Source of the DNA: Chryseomonas sp014190935
Lineage (GTDB): Bacteria > Pseudomonadota > Gammaproteobacteria > Pseudomonadales > Pseudomonadaceae
Direction of reading: 5' to 3'
Assembly: GCF_014190935.1 (NCBI RefSeq)
Contig: NZ_JACHVV010000001.1
Location: 744,001-808,000, forward strand
Length of the DNA: 64,000 bases
Each line of letters starts with the position of its first letter. Position 1 is the stretch's first letter. Made by a program: the position numbers and the translations under genes. Of the stretch, positions 7,565 to 16,222 are shown in pieces. A model generated the notes under the pieces. The model did not search any database and was not told where the DNA came from. It saw only the letters and a program-made list of their open reading frames with translations.

Positions 7565-10278
7565 GCCGCGGCCTCCTGCAGTCCTTCCACGGTGAGGCCG
7601 GCGAAGTCCACCGGAATCCCTTCGAAGCCGGCGGGCAGGCCGACCAGGCCAGCCGACAGCTCGGGCTTGATCTGCAGCGGCAGGCGCAATTCCTGGCCGG
7701 CGACCTGCAGGCGCAGCAGTGCGCCTTCGTTGACGCCCAGGCGGTCGGCATCGGCCTTGGCCAGCGCCACGTAGGCGGCCGGGATGCGCTCGCGCACCGG
7801 CTCGGCGCGCGAAGAGGTCTCTTCACTGCCGAACAGGTGGTACAGCGGCACGGCCTGGAAGCCGGACGCGTTATCGCGCACGACCGCGGCCGGGACGGCG
7901 AACCAGCCCAGGCGATCGCCCTGGGTCTCGATCAGGCGCACGCCCGGATCGCCAGCGCGCAGGTGACCACCGACCTCGTCCTGGAACTTGTTCCAAGCCT
8001 GGGGCGAGTTCCAGCCCGGCGACCAGGCGAAGGGGATCTGCTGACGCGGCTCGGCGCTGCCGGCATAGCCTTCCATGGAGAAGGCGAAGGCGGTGTCGGC
8101 GTCCTGGGGCGCACGCGGCTCGTGCACGCTGAGGTTGGCGCGCATGGAGGTGCGGCCACTGTAGCGATGCGGTTCGCGGGCGAGCTTGAGGCCCTTGACC
8201 CGGAAGCTGGCGTTGGGCGCGGCGTCGCGGATGCCGTCCAGTTGCGGGGCGGCGGTGGCCACGGCGTCGGTGACATGGTCCAGCTGGGTCCAGTCCACCG
8301 GACGGTTGTCCAGGGTGTTGCGCAGGGCGTGCAGCCAGCGCCAGCCTTCGCGGACCAGGCTGGAGGGATCGTAGTAGCTCGGCTCATAGACCTGGAAGAA
8401 GCGCTGGGCGCGACCTTCCTGGCTGACCAGGGTACCGTCGCCTTCGGCGAAGCTCGCCGCCGGCAGCACCAGATCGGCGCGCTGGGCGGTGGCGGTGCGC
8501 TGGTGATCCAGCACCACCAGCACCTGGGCGCGAGCCAGGGCCTGCTCCACCTGCTGGGCAGGGGCACGGCGATAGAGGTCGTTCTCCAGCACCACCAGGG
8601 CGTCGGCCTGGCCGTTTTCCAGGGCCGCGAAGGCGTCTTCGACGGACTCGCCGCCGTAGAGCGCCAGGCCCAGGCTGTTGGCTTCGGGCACCACCAGGCT
8701 CAGGGAGCCGGCCTTGCCCTTGGCGGCCAGGGCCTTGGCCAGGTTGGCGGCGGCCTCGATCAGCGCCGGCTCACCCAGGGAGGTACCGGACACCACCAGC
8801 GGACGTTCGGCCGCCAGCAGGGTTTCGGCTAGCAGGCGCGCCTGCTCGGCGACCTCGTCGCTCAGACCGTCGACGGCCGGAGCGCTGGCGTCGATGGCAT
8901 GGGCTACGGCATGGCCGAAACGGGCCAGTTCCAGCGGCGAGCCATGCAGGCGGGCGTCGGCGACGTCGTCCAGGCGGGTGGCTGCCACGCTGGCGATGAA
9001 CAGCGGATTGCGCTCGCTCTGGCCAATGTTCTGCACGGCCGCGTTGAGCCAGGGCTGGATCTTCTGCGCCGCGGCCATGGCCTCGGGCTTGCCCTTGACG
9101 GACTGCCGCAGGGACAGCGCCAGGCGGGCCGCGGTCTGGGTCAGATCCTCGCCGAGGACGAAGACGGCATCGTGCTTCTCCATGGCGCGCAGGGTCGGGA
9201 CGGGCAGGGGGCTGTCCTTGAGCACCTGCAGGACCAGGCGCACGTTGGCCAGGTCACGGGCACTCATGCCGCTGGAGAAGTTCTCCGCGCCGACCAGCTC
9301 GCGCAGGGCGTGGTTGCTTTCCAGGCTGGCACGCGGCGAACCGATGCCGATCACCTTCTTGCCGCGCAGCAGCAGGGCGGCACGATCGAGGGCGGCGTCG
9401 ATGCCGGTCTCCAGGCTGCCGTCCTTCAATAGGGCCTGGCGCGGACGATCCTTGCGATTGACATAGCCATAGCCGAAGCGGCCACGGTCGCAGAGGAAGT
9501 ACTGGTTCACCGAGCCGTTGAAGCGGTTCTCGATGCGGCGCAGTTCGCCATAGCGCTCGCCGGGGCTGATGTTGCAGCCCGAGGAGCAGCCATGGCAGAT
9601 GCTCGGGGCGAACTGCATGTCCCACTTGCGGTTGTAGCGCTCGGAGTGGGTCTTATCGGTGAACACCCCGGTGGGGCAGACCTCGGTCAGGTTGCCGGAG
9701 AATTCGCTCTCCAGGGCACCGTCCTCGACGCGGCCGAAGTAGACGTTGTCGTGGGCGCCGTAGACGCCCAGGTCGGTACCGCCGGCATAGTCTTTGTAAT
9801 AGCGCACGCAGCGATAGCAGGCGATGCAGCGGTTCATCTCGTGAGCGACGAACGGGCCGAGGTCCTGGTTCTGGTGGGTACGCTTGGTGAAGCGATAGCG
9901 GCGCTTGTTGTGGCCTGTCATCACCGTCATGTCCTGCAGGTGGCAGTGGCCGCCTTCTTCGCAGACCGGACAGTCGTGGGGATGGTTGGTCATCAGCCAT
10001 TCGATGACCGAGCTGCGGAATTCCTTGGCTTCGGCGTCTTCGATGGAGATGTAGGTCTTGTCGCTGGACGGGGTCATGCAGGACATGACCAGGCGCCCGC
10101 GGGTGTCATTCTCGTCGGCGAACTGCTTGACCGCGCACTGGCGGCAGGCGCCGACGCTGCCCAGCGCCGGGTGCCAGCAGAAATAGGGGATGTCGAGCCC
10201 CAGGGACAGGCAGGCTTCGAGGAGGTTATCCGCCCCGTCGACCTCGTACGTCTTGCCGTCTACGTGGATAGTGGCCAT
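7561..10278 (-). CDS. nuoG: NADH-quinone oxidoreductase subunit G, iron-sulfur protein
   Basis: The 905-residue NuoG carries the N-terminal [2Fe-2S] domain (CWHPALGSVGACRQC), the His-Cys cluster (HDCPVCEEGGHCHLQD), a [4Fe-4S] pair (RCIACYRCVRYYKDYAGG) and the extra Cys motif CHGCSSGCN that binds the off-path N7 cluster. The rest is the molybdopterin-oxidoreductase fold, which binds no cofactor in complex I. Length matches the gamma-proteobacterial form. The ATG at 10278 (MATIHVDGKTYEVDG) is separated from nuoF by an unusually long 140-bp gap with hairpins, described separately. Confidence 0.98.
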   Translation of the reverse strand: MATIHVDGKTYEVDGADNLLEACLSLGLDIPYFCWHPALGSVGACRQCAVKQFADENDTRGRLVMSCMTPSSDKTYISIEDAEAKEFRSSVIEWLMTNHPHDCPVCEEGGHCHLQDMTVMTGHNKRRYRFTKRTHQNQDLGPFVAHEMNRCIACYRCVRYYKDYAGGTDLGVYGAHDNVYFGRVEDGALESEFSGNLTEVCPTGVFTDKTHSERYNRKWDMQFAPSICHGCSSGCNISPGERYGELRRIENRFNGSVNQYFLCDRGRFGYGYVNRKDRPRQALLKDGSLETGIDAALDRAALLLRGKKVIGIGSPRASLESNHALRELVGAENFSSGMSARDLANVRLVLQVLKDSPLPVPTLRAMEKHDAVFVLGEDLTQTAARLALSLRQSVKGKPEAMAAAQKIQPWLNAAVQNIGQSERNPLFIASVAATRLDDVADARLHGSPLELARFGHAVAHAIDASAPAVDGLSDEVAEQARLLAETLLAAERPLVVSGTSLGEPALIEAAANLAKALAAKGKAGSLSLVVPEANSLGLALYGGESVEDAFAALENGQADALVVLENDLYRRAPAQQVEQALARAQVLVVLDHQRTATAQRADLVLPAASFAEGDGTLVSQEGRAQRFFQVYEPSYYDPSSLVREGWRWLHALRNTLDNRPVDWTQLDHVTDAVATAAPQLDGIRDAAPNASFRVKGLKLAREPHRYSGRTSMRANLSVHEPRAPQDADTAFAFSMEGYAGSAEPRQQIPFAWSPGWNSPQAWNKFQDEVGGHLRAGDPGVRLIETQGDRLGWFAVPAAVVRDNASGFQAVPLYHLFGSEETSSRAEPVRERIPAAYVALAKADADRLGVNEGALLRLQVAGQELRLPLQIKPELSAGLVGLPAGFEGIPVDFAGLTVEGLQEAAA

Positions 10279-10330
10279 AGGGTTTTCTTCTCACCCGCGC
10301 GGGGCGGGTCTGGCTAATGGGAAAACGTTC

Positions 10331-10413
10331 GCGCCGCCCTGACGATCGCCAGAGGCGGCGCCGGCCGGAGCGGGTCCGGCCAGAAAGCGATGGGAGCGGC
10401 CCCCGTGGGGGCC
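10331..10413. promoter_or_regulatory. Three consecutive hairpins in the nuoF-nuoG spacer
   Basis: The 140-bp spacer between nuoF and nuoG holds three GC-rich inverted repeats: 10331-10338 with 10354-10361 (8 bp), 10363-10369 with 10375-10381 (7 bp, 5-base loop) and 10398-10404 with 10407-10413 (7 bp, 2-base loop). Other nuo junctions are mostly under 30 bp or overlapping (nuoB-nuoCD is 51 bp). They could slow or process the mRNA; no T run follows, so complete termination is not expected. Confidence 0.6.
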
Positions 10414-10418
10414 GGTCC

Positions 10419-11768
10419 TCAGGTCACGCTCGCCGAAGCAGTCGGTCGCGGCTCGCTGGGCGCCTTGCGCACACCGGCCTCGAACTCTTCGCGGAAATAC
10501 TTGATGGCACTACCCAGGGGCTCGACGGCGCCCGGTGCGTGGGCACAGAAGGTCTTGCCCGGGCCGAGGAAGTTGACCAGTTGCAGCAGGGTGTCCAGAT
10601 CGCCCTGTTGTCCCTCGCCCTTTTCCAGGCTGCGCAGGAGCTTGACGCTCCAGGGCAGCCCGTCGCGGCAGGGGGTGCACCAGCCACAGGATTCGCGGGC
10701 AAAGAACTCTTCCATGTTGCGCAGCAGCGAGACCATGTTGACGCTGTCGTCCACGGCCAGGGCCAGCCCGGTACCCATGCGGGTGCCGACTTTGCCGATG
10801 CCGCCGGCGTACATCTGCGCCGAGAGGTGCTCGGGCAGCAGGAAGCCGGTACCGGCGCCACCGGGCTGCCAGCACTTGAGCGTGAAGCCGTCGCGCATGC
10901 CGCCGGCGTAGTCCTCGAACAGTTCCTGGGCGGTGATGCCGAAGGGCAATTCCCAGACGCCGGGATTCTTCACCTTGCCGGAGAAGCCCATGAGCTTGGT
11001 GCCCATGTCTTCGCTGCCTTCGCGGGCCAGACTCTTGTACCAGTCGACGCCACCCGCGACGATGCCCGGCACGTTGCACAGGGTCTCGACGTTGTTGACG
11101 CAGGTCGGCTTGCCCCAGACGCCGACGGCGGCGGGGAAGGGCGGCTTGGAGCGCGGGTTGGCGCGGCGGCCTTCCAGGGAGTTGATCAGCGCGGTCTCTT
11201 CGCCACAGATGTAGCGACCGGCGCCGGTGTGGACGAACAGCTCGAAGTCGAAGCCGCTGCCGAGGATGTTCTTGCCCAACAGGCCGGCAGCCTTGGCTTC
11301 TTCCACCGCGCGCCGCAGGTTGGCGGCGGCGTCGACGTACTCGCCGCGCAGGAAGATGTAGCCGCGATAGGCCTTGAGCGCCCGGGCACTGATCAGCATG
11401 CCCTCCACCAGCAGGTGCGGCAGCTGCTCCATGAGCAGGCGGTCCTTCCAGGTGTTGGGCTCCATCTCGTCCGCGTTGCACAGCAGGTAGCGGATATCGA
11501 GGGATTCGTCCTTGGGCATCAGGCCCCACTTCACGCCGGTGGGGAAGCCCGCACCGCCGCGGCCTTTGAGACCGGAGTCCTTGACTTCCTGGACGATGGC
11601 GTCGGGCGCCAGCTCGGTCAGCGCCTTGCGCGCGGCGGCATAGCCGTCCTTCGCCTGGTATTCCTCCAGCCAGACCGGGGCGCCGTCTTCACGCAGGCGC
11701 CAGGTCAGGGGATGGGTCTCGGGAGTACGGGCGATGCTGTTGGCAGGCCCGAAGGAGGTCAGTCTCAT
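10419..11768 (-). CDS. nuoF: NADH-quinone oxidoreductase subunit F, NADH/FMN-binding
   Basis: NuoF is the NADH-oxidising, FMN-binding subunit of complex I (449 aa). The glycine-rich nucleotide site SGLKGRGGAGFPTGVKWG and the FMN-domain segment LIYICGEETALINSLEGRR-like region (here RYICGEETALINSLEG) are present. The N3 [4Fe-4S] ligands are in ESCGWCTPCRDG plus a downstream Cys in KTFCAHAPGA. The ATG at 11768 overlaps the nuoE stop by 4 bp, which fixes the start; a longer in-frame reading upstream belongs to nuoE's shadow. Confidence 0.98.
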   Translation of the reverse strand: MRLTSFGPANSIARTPETHPLTWRLREDGAPVWLEEYQAKDGYAAARKALTELAPDAIVQEVKDSGLKGRGGAGFPTGVKWGLMPKDESLDIRYLLCNADEMEPNTWKDRLLMEQLPHLLVEGMLISARALKAYRGYIFLRGEYVDAAANLRRAVEEAKAAGLLGKNILGSGFDFELFVHTGAGRYICGEETALINSLEGRRANPRSKPPFPAAVGVWGKPTCVNNVETLCNVPGIVAGGVDWYKSLAREGSEDMGTKLMGFSGKVKNPGVWELPFGITAQELFEDYAGGMRDGFTLKCWQPGGAGTGFLLPEHLSAQMYAGGIGKVGTRMGTGLALAVDDSVNMVSLLRNMEEFFARESCGWCTPCRDGLPWSVKLLRSLEKGEGQQGDLDTLLQLVNFLGPGKTFCAHAPGAVEPLGSAIKYFREEFEAGVRKAPSEPRPTASASVT

Positions 11769-12265
11769 GCGTATCCCTCCAGCAGTTTGGCCACGCCCGC
11801 AGGTTGGACATCGCCATGGGTGTCGTCGTCGATCATCAGTGCCGGGGCCTTGTCGCAATTGCCCAGGCAGCAGACCGGCAGCAGGGTAAAGCGGCTGTCG
11901 GTGGTGGTCTGGCCCAGGCCGATGCCCAGCTGGCGCTGGATCTCGCCGACCACGGATTCGTGGCCGCCGATGTAGCAGGTCATGCTGTCGCACACCCGGA
12001 TGATGTGGCGGCCGACCGGCACGCGAAAGATCTGGCTGTAGAAGGTCGCCACGCCCTCGACGTCGCTGGCGGGAATGCTCAGTACTTCGCCGATGGCATA
12101 GATGGCGCCATCCGGCACCCAGCCACGTTCCTTCTGGACGATCTTCAGGGCTTCGATGGACGCCGCGCGCGGGTCCTCGTAGTGATGCATCTCGTGCTCG
12201 ATGGCCGAGCGCTCGGTTTCGCTCAGGACGAAACGGTCGGTTTGGATCAGGGTTTCGGTGCTCAT
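11765..12265 (-). CDS. nuoE: NADH-quinone oxidoreductase subunit E, [2Fe-2S]
   Basis: A thioredoxin-like [2Fe-2S] subunit of the NADH dehydrogenase module, 166 residues. The four cluster cysteines fall at 92, 97, 133 and 137 (VCDSMTC and VCCLGNC), the same numbering as the E. coli protein. The ATG at 12265 gives MSTETLIQTDRFVLSETE. It lies 2 bp after nuoCD and overlaps nuoF, so E and F are co-translated. Confidence 0.98.
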   Translation of the reverse strand: MSTETLIQTDRFVLSETERSAIEHEMHHYEDPRAASIEALKIVQKERGWVPDGAIYAIGEVLSIPASDVEGVATFYSQIFRVPVGRHIIRVCDSMTCYIGGHESVVGEIQRQLGIGLGQTTTDSRFTLLPVCCLGNCDKAPALMIDDDTHGDVQPAGVAKLLEGYA

Positions 12266-12267
12266 GC

Positions 12268-14052
12268 TCAGCGGTCCACGTCGGCCATGACGAAGTCGAT
12301 ACTGCCCAGGTAGGCAATCAGGTCGGACACCATGCTGCCGCGGATGACGGCCGGGATCTGCTGCAGGTGCGGGAAGCTCGGCGTCCGGATGCGGGTGCGG
12401 TAGCTCATGGTGCTGCCATCGCTCGTCAGGTAGTAGCTGTTGGCGCCCTTGGTCGCCTCGATCATCTGGAAGGCTTCGCCGGCCGGCATGACCGGACCCC
12501 AGGACACTTGCAGGAAGTGGGTGATCAGGGTCTCGATGTGCTGCAGGGTGCGCTCCTTGGGCGGCGGCGTGGTCAGCGGGTGATCCGCCTTGTACGGGCC
12601 CTCGGGCATGTGCTGCAGGCACTGCTCGATGATGCGCAGGCTCTGGCGCATCTCCTCGACGCGCAGCATGCCGCGGTCGTAGCAGTCGCCGTTGTGGGCG
12701 ATGGGCACTTCGAATTCGAAGTTCTCGTAGCCGGAGTAGGGGCGGGCCTTGCGCAGGTCGAAGTCCAGGCCGGTCGCGCGCAGGTTGGGGCCGGTGACAC
12801 CCCACTCCAGGGCTTCCTTGGTGTTGTAGACGGCGACGTTCTTGGTCCGGCCGATGAGGATGCTGTTTTTCATCGCGGCCTTTTCGTACTCGTCCAGACG
12901 CTTGGGCATCCAGTCGAGGAATTCGCGGACCAGCTTGTCCCAGCCGCGCGGCAGGTCGTGGGCGACGCCGCCGATGCGGAACCAGGCGGGGTGCATGCGG
13001 AAGCCGGTGATGGCCTCGATCACCTTGTAGGCGCGCTGGCGGTCGGTGAAGGTAAAGAACACCGGGGTCATGGCGCCGACGTCCTGGATATAGGTACCCA
13101 GGTACAGCAGGTGGCTGTTGATGCGGAAGAACTCGGCCATCATCACGCGGATGAAGTCGACCCGCGACGGCACCTTGATGCCGGCGAGCTTTTCCACCGA
13201 CAGGACGTAGGGCAGGTTGTTCATCACCCCGCCCAGGTAATCGATCCGGTCGGTATAGGGGATGTAGCTGTGCCAGGATTGGCGCTCGGCCATCTTCTCG
13301 GCACCGCGGTGGTGGTAGCCGATCTCCGGCACGCAGTCGACGATCTCCTCGCCGTCCAGCTGCAGGATGATGCGGAAGGCACCGTGGGCGGAGGGGTGGT
13401 TCGGGCCCAGGTTGAGGAACATGAAGTCGGAATTCTCCGCATGCTCCTTCATGCCCCATTCCTCGGGCTTGAATCTCAGGGTTTCCTGTTCGAGATCCTG
13501 CTTGGCGGCGTTCAGCGCATAGGGATCGAACTCGGTGGCGCGCGCCGGATAGTCCTTGCGCAGCGGATGACCCTGCCAGTTGTCGGCCATCAGCATGCGC
13601 TTGGGCAGCGGGTGACCGTCGAAATGGATGCCGTACATGTCCAGCACTTCCCGCTCGTACCAGTTGGCATTGGGGAAGATGCCGGTGGCGGTGGGCAGGC
13701 GCAGGTCGTTGGCGGACAGGGCCACCTTGAGCATCACATCGCTGTTACGGTCGATGGACAGCAGGTGGTAGAAAACGGTGAAGTCCGCGTTGGGCAGACC
13801 GCGGCGGTGAGTCCGCAGACGCTCGTCCACGCCATGCAGGTCATAGAGCATGACGTAGGGGCGGGGCAGGTTGCGCAGGAAGCGCAGTACTTCGATGATT
13901 CTTTCGCGCGCCACCCAGATCACCGGCATGCCGGTACGGGTGTCTTGCAGGGTCAGGGCGTCGGCGCCGAATTGGCCCTGGAGTTCGCCAACCACCGACG
14001 CTTCGCCGGCAGGGGCGAGCGCAGAGGCGGACAGAGCGGTGTCTGCGGTCAT
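12268..14052 (-). CDS. nuoC: NADH-quinone oxidoreductase fused subunit C/D
   Basis: A 594-residue fusion of NuoC (30-kDa, about residues 1-190) and NuoD (49-kDa, about 210-594), as in enterobacteria and Pseudomonas (nuoCD). The NuoC part shows YEREVLDMYGIHFDGHP and RKDYP; the NuoD part shows NLGPNHPSAHGAFRIILQLD, the quinone-site HPSAHG motif, and the C-terminal GSIDFVMADVDR. Together with NuoB it forms the quinone reduction site. The ATG at 14052 sits 51 bp after nuoB. Confidence 0.98.
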   Translation of the reverse strand: MTADTALSASALAPAGEASVVGELQGQFGADALTLQDTRTGMPVIWVARERIIEVLRFLRNLPRPYVMLYDLHGVDERLRTHRRGLPNADFTVFYHLLSIDRNSDVMLKVALSANDLRLPTATGIFPNANWYEREVLDMYGIHFDGHPLPKRMLMADNWQGHPLRKDYPARATEFDPYALNAAKQDLEQETLRFKPEEWGMKEHAENSDFMFLNLGPNHPSAHGAFRIILQLDGEEIVDCVPEIGYHHRGAEKMAERQSWHSYIPYTDRIDYLGGVMNNLPYVLSVEKLAGIKVPSRVDFIRVMMAEFFRINSHLLYLGTYIQDVGAMTPVFFTFTDRQRAYKVIEAITGFRMHPAWFRIGGVAHDLPRGWDKLVREFLDWMPKRLDEYEKAAMKNSILIGRTKNVAVYNTKEALEWGVTGPNLRATGLDFDLRKARPYSGYENFEFEVPIAHNGDCYDRGMLRVEEMRQSLRIIEQCLQHMPEGPYKADHPLTTPPPKERTLQHIETLITHFLQVSWGPVMPAGEAFQMIEATKGANSYYLTSDGSTMSYRTRIRTPSFPHLQQIPAVIRGSMVSDLIAYLGSIDFVMADVDR

Positions 14053-14103
14053 GATGTTCCGTCGCTAATCGATCGTCGTCAGCGTGCAGGTCCCGGAAGG
14101 GAC

Positions 14104-14778
14104 CTACACTTCGTCTGGGCTGCGCAGGTTGGTGACCTGGATGCGGCGCTCGCGGTTCTGCTCGCGCTGCGAAGGCATCTCGGCGCGGTAGATACCCTGG
14201 TCGCCCACCACCCAGGACAGGGGGCGGCGCTCTTCACCGATGGAGTCCTGCAGGAGCATCAGGCCCTGGAGGAAGGCTTCGGGGCGAGGCGGGCAGCCGG
14301 GCACGTAGACGTCGACGGGCAGGAACTTGTCCACGCCCTGAACGACCGAGTAGATGTCGTACATACCGCCGGAGTTGGCGCAGGCGCCCATGGAGATCAC
14401 CCACTTGGGTTCCAGCATCTGCTCGTACAGGCGCTGGATGACCGGGGCCATCTTCATGAAGGGGGTGCCGGCGATGACCATGAAGTCGGCCTGACGCGGC
14501 GAGGCCCGGATGACTTCGGCGCCGAAGCGGGCGATGTCATGGGGCGCCGTGAAGGCGGTGGTCATTTCCACATAGCAGCAGGACAGGCCGAAGTTGTACG
14601 GCCACAGGGAGTTCTTACGTCCCCAATTGACCGCGCCCCGCAGGACATCTTCGAGCTTGCCCATGAAGATGCTGCGGTTGACCTGACTTTCGACGGGGTC
14701 GGCTACGGTTTCCCGCTGGCCGGCCGGATAGCGGTCTACTGCCGCATCGGGATCGATCCGGGTGAGATTGTATTGCAT
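14104..14778 (-). CDS. nuoB: NADH-quinone oxidoreductase subunit B, N2 [4Fe-4S]
   Basis: NuoB (224 aa) holds cluster N2, which reduces quinone. The tandem cysteines are in GLSCCYVEM, with further ligands in SMGACANSGG and VPGCPPRPEA. The start MQYNLTRIDPDA at 14778 lies 10 bp after nuoA; an in-frame ATG 30 codons upstream lies inside nuoA and was rejected. Confidence 0.97.
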   Translation of the reverse strand: MQYNLTRIDPDAAVDRYPAGQRETVADPVESQVNRSIFMGKLEDVLRGAVNWGRKNSLWPYNFGLSCCYVEMTTAFTAPHDIARFGAEVIRASPRQADFMVIAGTPFMKMAPVIQRLYEQMLEPKWVISMGACANSGGMYDIYSVVQGVDKFLPVDVYVPGCPPRPEAFLQGLMLLQDSIGEERRPLSWVVGDQGIYRAEMPSQREQNRERRIQVTNLRSPDEV

Positions 14779-14788
14779 TGCCAAAGCC

Positions 14789-15202
14789 TCATTGTTTCGA
14801 CTTCGCCTGCCGCTCGCGACGGCTCGCAGGCGCCCAATCGAGCGCTCCGATTCGCCACAGGTAGACAAGACCCGCCAACAGAATTGCTATGAAAATGGAG
14901 GCTTCCACGAAGCCGGCCCATCCCGATTCACGGATGGACACCGACCAGGCGAAGAGAAAGAGGGCTTCGACGTCGAAGATCACGAAGAGCATCGCGACCA
15001 GGTAGAACTTGGCAGAGAGACGGAGACGGGCACCCCCGGTGGGGACGATGCCGGACTCGAAGGGGTCGTTCTTGCTGCGGCCCACGGCTTTGCTGCCGAG
15101 CAGGCTCGAGACTCCGAGCATGAAGGCGATCAGACCAACCACGCCCAGGAGAAATACCGCGAAGCTCCAGTTGTGGGTCAGTAGGCTGATCGACTCAGAC
15201 AT
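14789..15202 (-). CDS. nuoA: NADH-quinone oxidoreductase subunit A
   Basis: The first gene of the operon encodes a 137-residue, three-helix membrane subunit. The family signature KNDPFESGIVPTGGARLRLS and the acidic helix FVIFDVEALFLFAWS are intact. NuoA sits next to NuoH/J/K where quinone chemistry is coupled to proton pumping. The ATG at 15202 is preceded by an AAGGA ribosome site and by the promoter at 15269-15298. Confidence 0.97.
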   Translation of the reverse strand: MSESISLLTHNWSFAVFLLGVVGLIAFMLGVSSLLGSKAVGRSKNDPFESGIVPTGGARLRLSAKFYLVAMLFVIFDVEALFLFAWSVSIRESGWAGFVEASIFIAILLAGLVYLWRIGALDWAPASRRERQAKSKQ

Positions 15203-15241
15203 GCTTTGAATCCTTAATTATTGGGTATCAGGCGCTATCAG

Positions 15242-15258
15242 TGCGACACGGTGTCGCA
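15242..15258. promoter_or_regulatory. Palindrome in the nuoA leader
   Basis: TGCGACACGGTGTCGCA is a perfect palindrome with 8-bp arms and one central base. It falls just downstream of the predicted transcription start, where it could be an operator or a leader hairpin of the nuo mRNA. I do not recognise a known regulator for it. Confidence 0.55.
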
Positions 15259-15268
15259 AGACAGACAG

Positions 15269-15298
15269 ATTTTATGCTCTATCGATTCATTCTGTAAA
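15269..15298 (-). promoter_or_regulatory. Predicted sigma70 promoter of the nuo operon
   Basis: On the minus strand, TTTACA (complement 15293-15298) and TAAAAT (complement 15269-15274) are separated by 18 bp; each matches consensus at 5 of 6 positions. The predicted start near 15261 gives a leader of about 58 bases. The surroundings are AT-rich, unlike the rest of the window. Confidence 0.6.
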
Positions 15299-15359
15299 TT
15301 TATTGGTCCAAAAAGATTCTATTGGACTGCTTTGAATCAAACTAAACGGAACTTCAAGT

Positions 15360-15396
15360 TTATTTGAGAATGAATATAAGAATTATTCTCAAATAA
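15360..15396. repeat. AT-rich 12-bp perfect inverted repeat upstream of nuo
   Basis: TTATTTGAGAAT (15360-15371) is repeated inverted at 15385-15396 around a 13-base spacer. It lies between the stop of the gene at 15461 and the nuo promoter. No T run follows on the minus strand, so it may be an operator rather than a terminator. The central 19 bases resemble a Fur box only weakly (about 12 of 19). Confidence 0.6.
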
Positions 15397-15460
15397 GTTC
15401 TTTCCGTTCCTGTGTCCTAGATTGCCGGCAGCTGCAGGAGTTCTACCGTTCGCCGCTTTG

Positions 15461-16222
15461 CTAGTCGACGAGATCGGCACGAATGCTCAACTGACGGTCG
15501 TTACGGCCCTCGGTCGAGTAGTAGCGGGTAAGGCCGTTCTGGTCGCCCTCCACCTGCTGGCGGAAGCCGCCCAGATCCAGCCATTGGCCCAGGGGGCCGC
15601 TGATGCGGGTGGCGGCGCTCTGGGTCTGCACCGTGCCCGGGCGCATGGCGGCGGCCCGATCGTCGACGCTGTTGATGTCCAGGTGCACCAGATTGCCGCT
15701 CAGGCGGGCAGTGACCTGAAAGCCCCGTTCGAGGCGGCGGTAATCGGTCTGGGCGGAGCTCTGACCATAGGGCGAGGTCTGGTAGGTGGTCACCGGCACG
15801 TCTTCGCCGAAGCGGATGAAGGCGGGGTAGCCCTCCGTGACCTGGACGCGCTGGGCACCATCCTCCTTCTGGTCGGTGCTGTCCTCGATGATGCGTACCT
15901 GGGGCGAACGCAGGTTGCCGTTTACCGAATAACCCTGACTGGCGCCCGAGCTGCCGGCGCGGGTGGCCAGGGTGATGAGCAGGCGCCGGGGCTGGGTATC
16001 CAGCTGGGCCAGCAGATTCTTGATCTCGGCCAGCTTGGCCGGCTCGGCGTTGACGATCAGCTGATTGCCATAGACGTTGATTTTGCCTTCGCTGCCCAGG
16101 ACAGCCTGCAGGGTAGGCAGCAGATCGTCGGCGGTGCGGTATTGCAGGGGAATGACTTCGGTACGAGGGGCGGCCCAGGCAGTGGCCGTCAACAGCAGCA
16201 GAATCGCCAGCAGGCCCTTCAC
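15461..16222 (-). CDS. Exported protein with secretin N0-like domain
   Basis: A 253-residue predicted exported protein whose role I do not know. It has an N-terminal signal peptide (MKGLLAILLLLTATAWA) followed at residues 20-85 by a segment resembling secretin short domains: EVIPLQYRTADDLLPTLQAV then YGNQLIVNAEPAKLAEIK and LLAQLDTQPRRLLI. The secretin barrel domain is missing, so it is not an outer-membrane pore. The remainder is rich in Ser, Gln and Asp and probably beta-structured. The start is GTG (complement 16220-16222) in a 4-bp overlap with the preceding gene, suggesting the two are co-translated. Confidence 0.75.
   Translation of the reverse strand: MKGLLAILLLLTATAWAAPRTEVIPLQYRTADDLLPTLQAVLGSEGKINVYGNQLIVNAEPAKLAEIKNLLAQLDTQPRRLLITLATRAGSSGASQGYSVNGNLRSPQVRIIEDSTDQKEDGAQRVQVTEGYPAFIRFGEDVPVTTYQTSPYGQSSAQTDYRRLERGFQVTARLSGNLVHLDINSVDDRAAAMRPGTVQTQSAATRISGPLGQWLDLGGFRQQVEGDQNGLTRYYSTEGRNDRQLSIRADLVD

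Noticed and set aside
15360..15396. A possible Fur box in the AT-rich inverted repeat
   Set aside because: Only about 12 of 19 positions fit, and the spacing between the perfect arms is wrong for a Fur dimer site.
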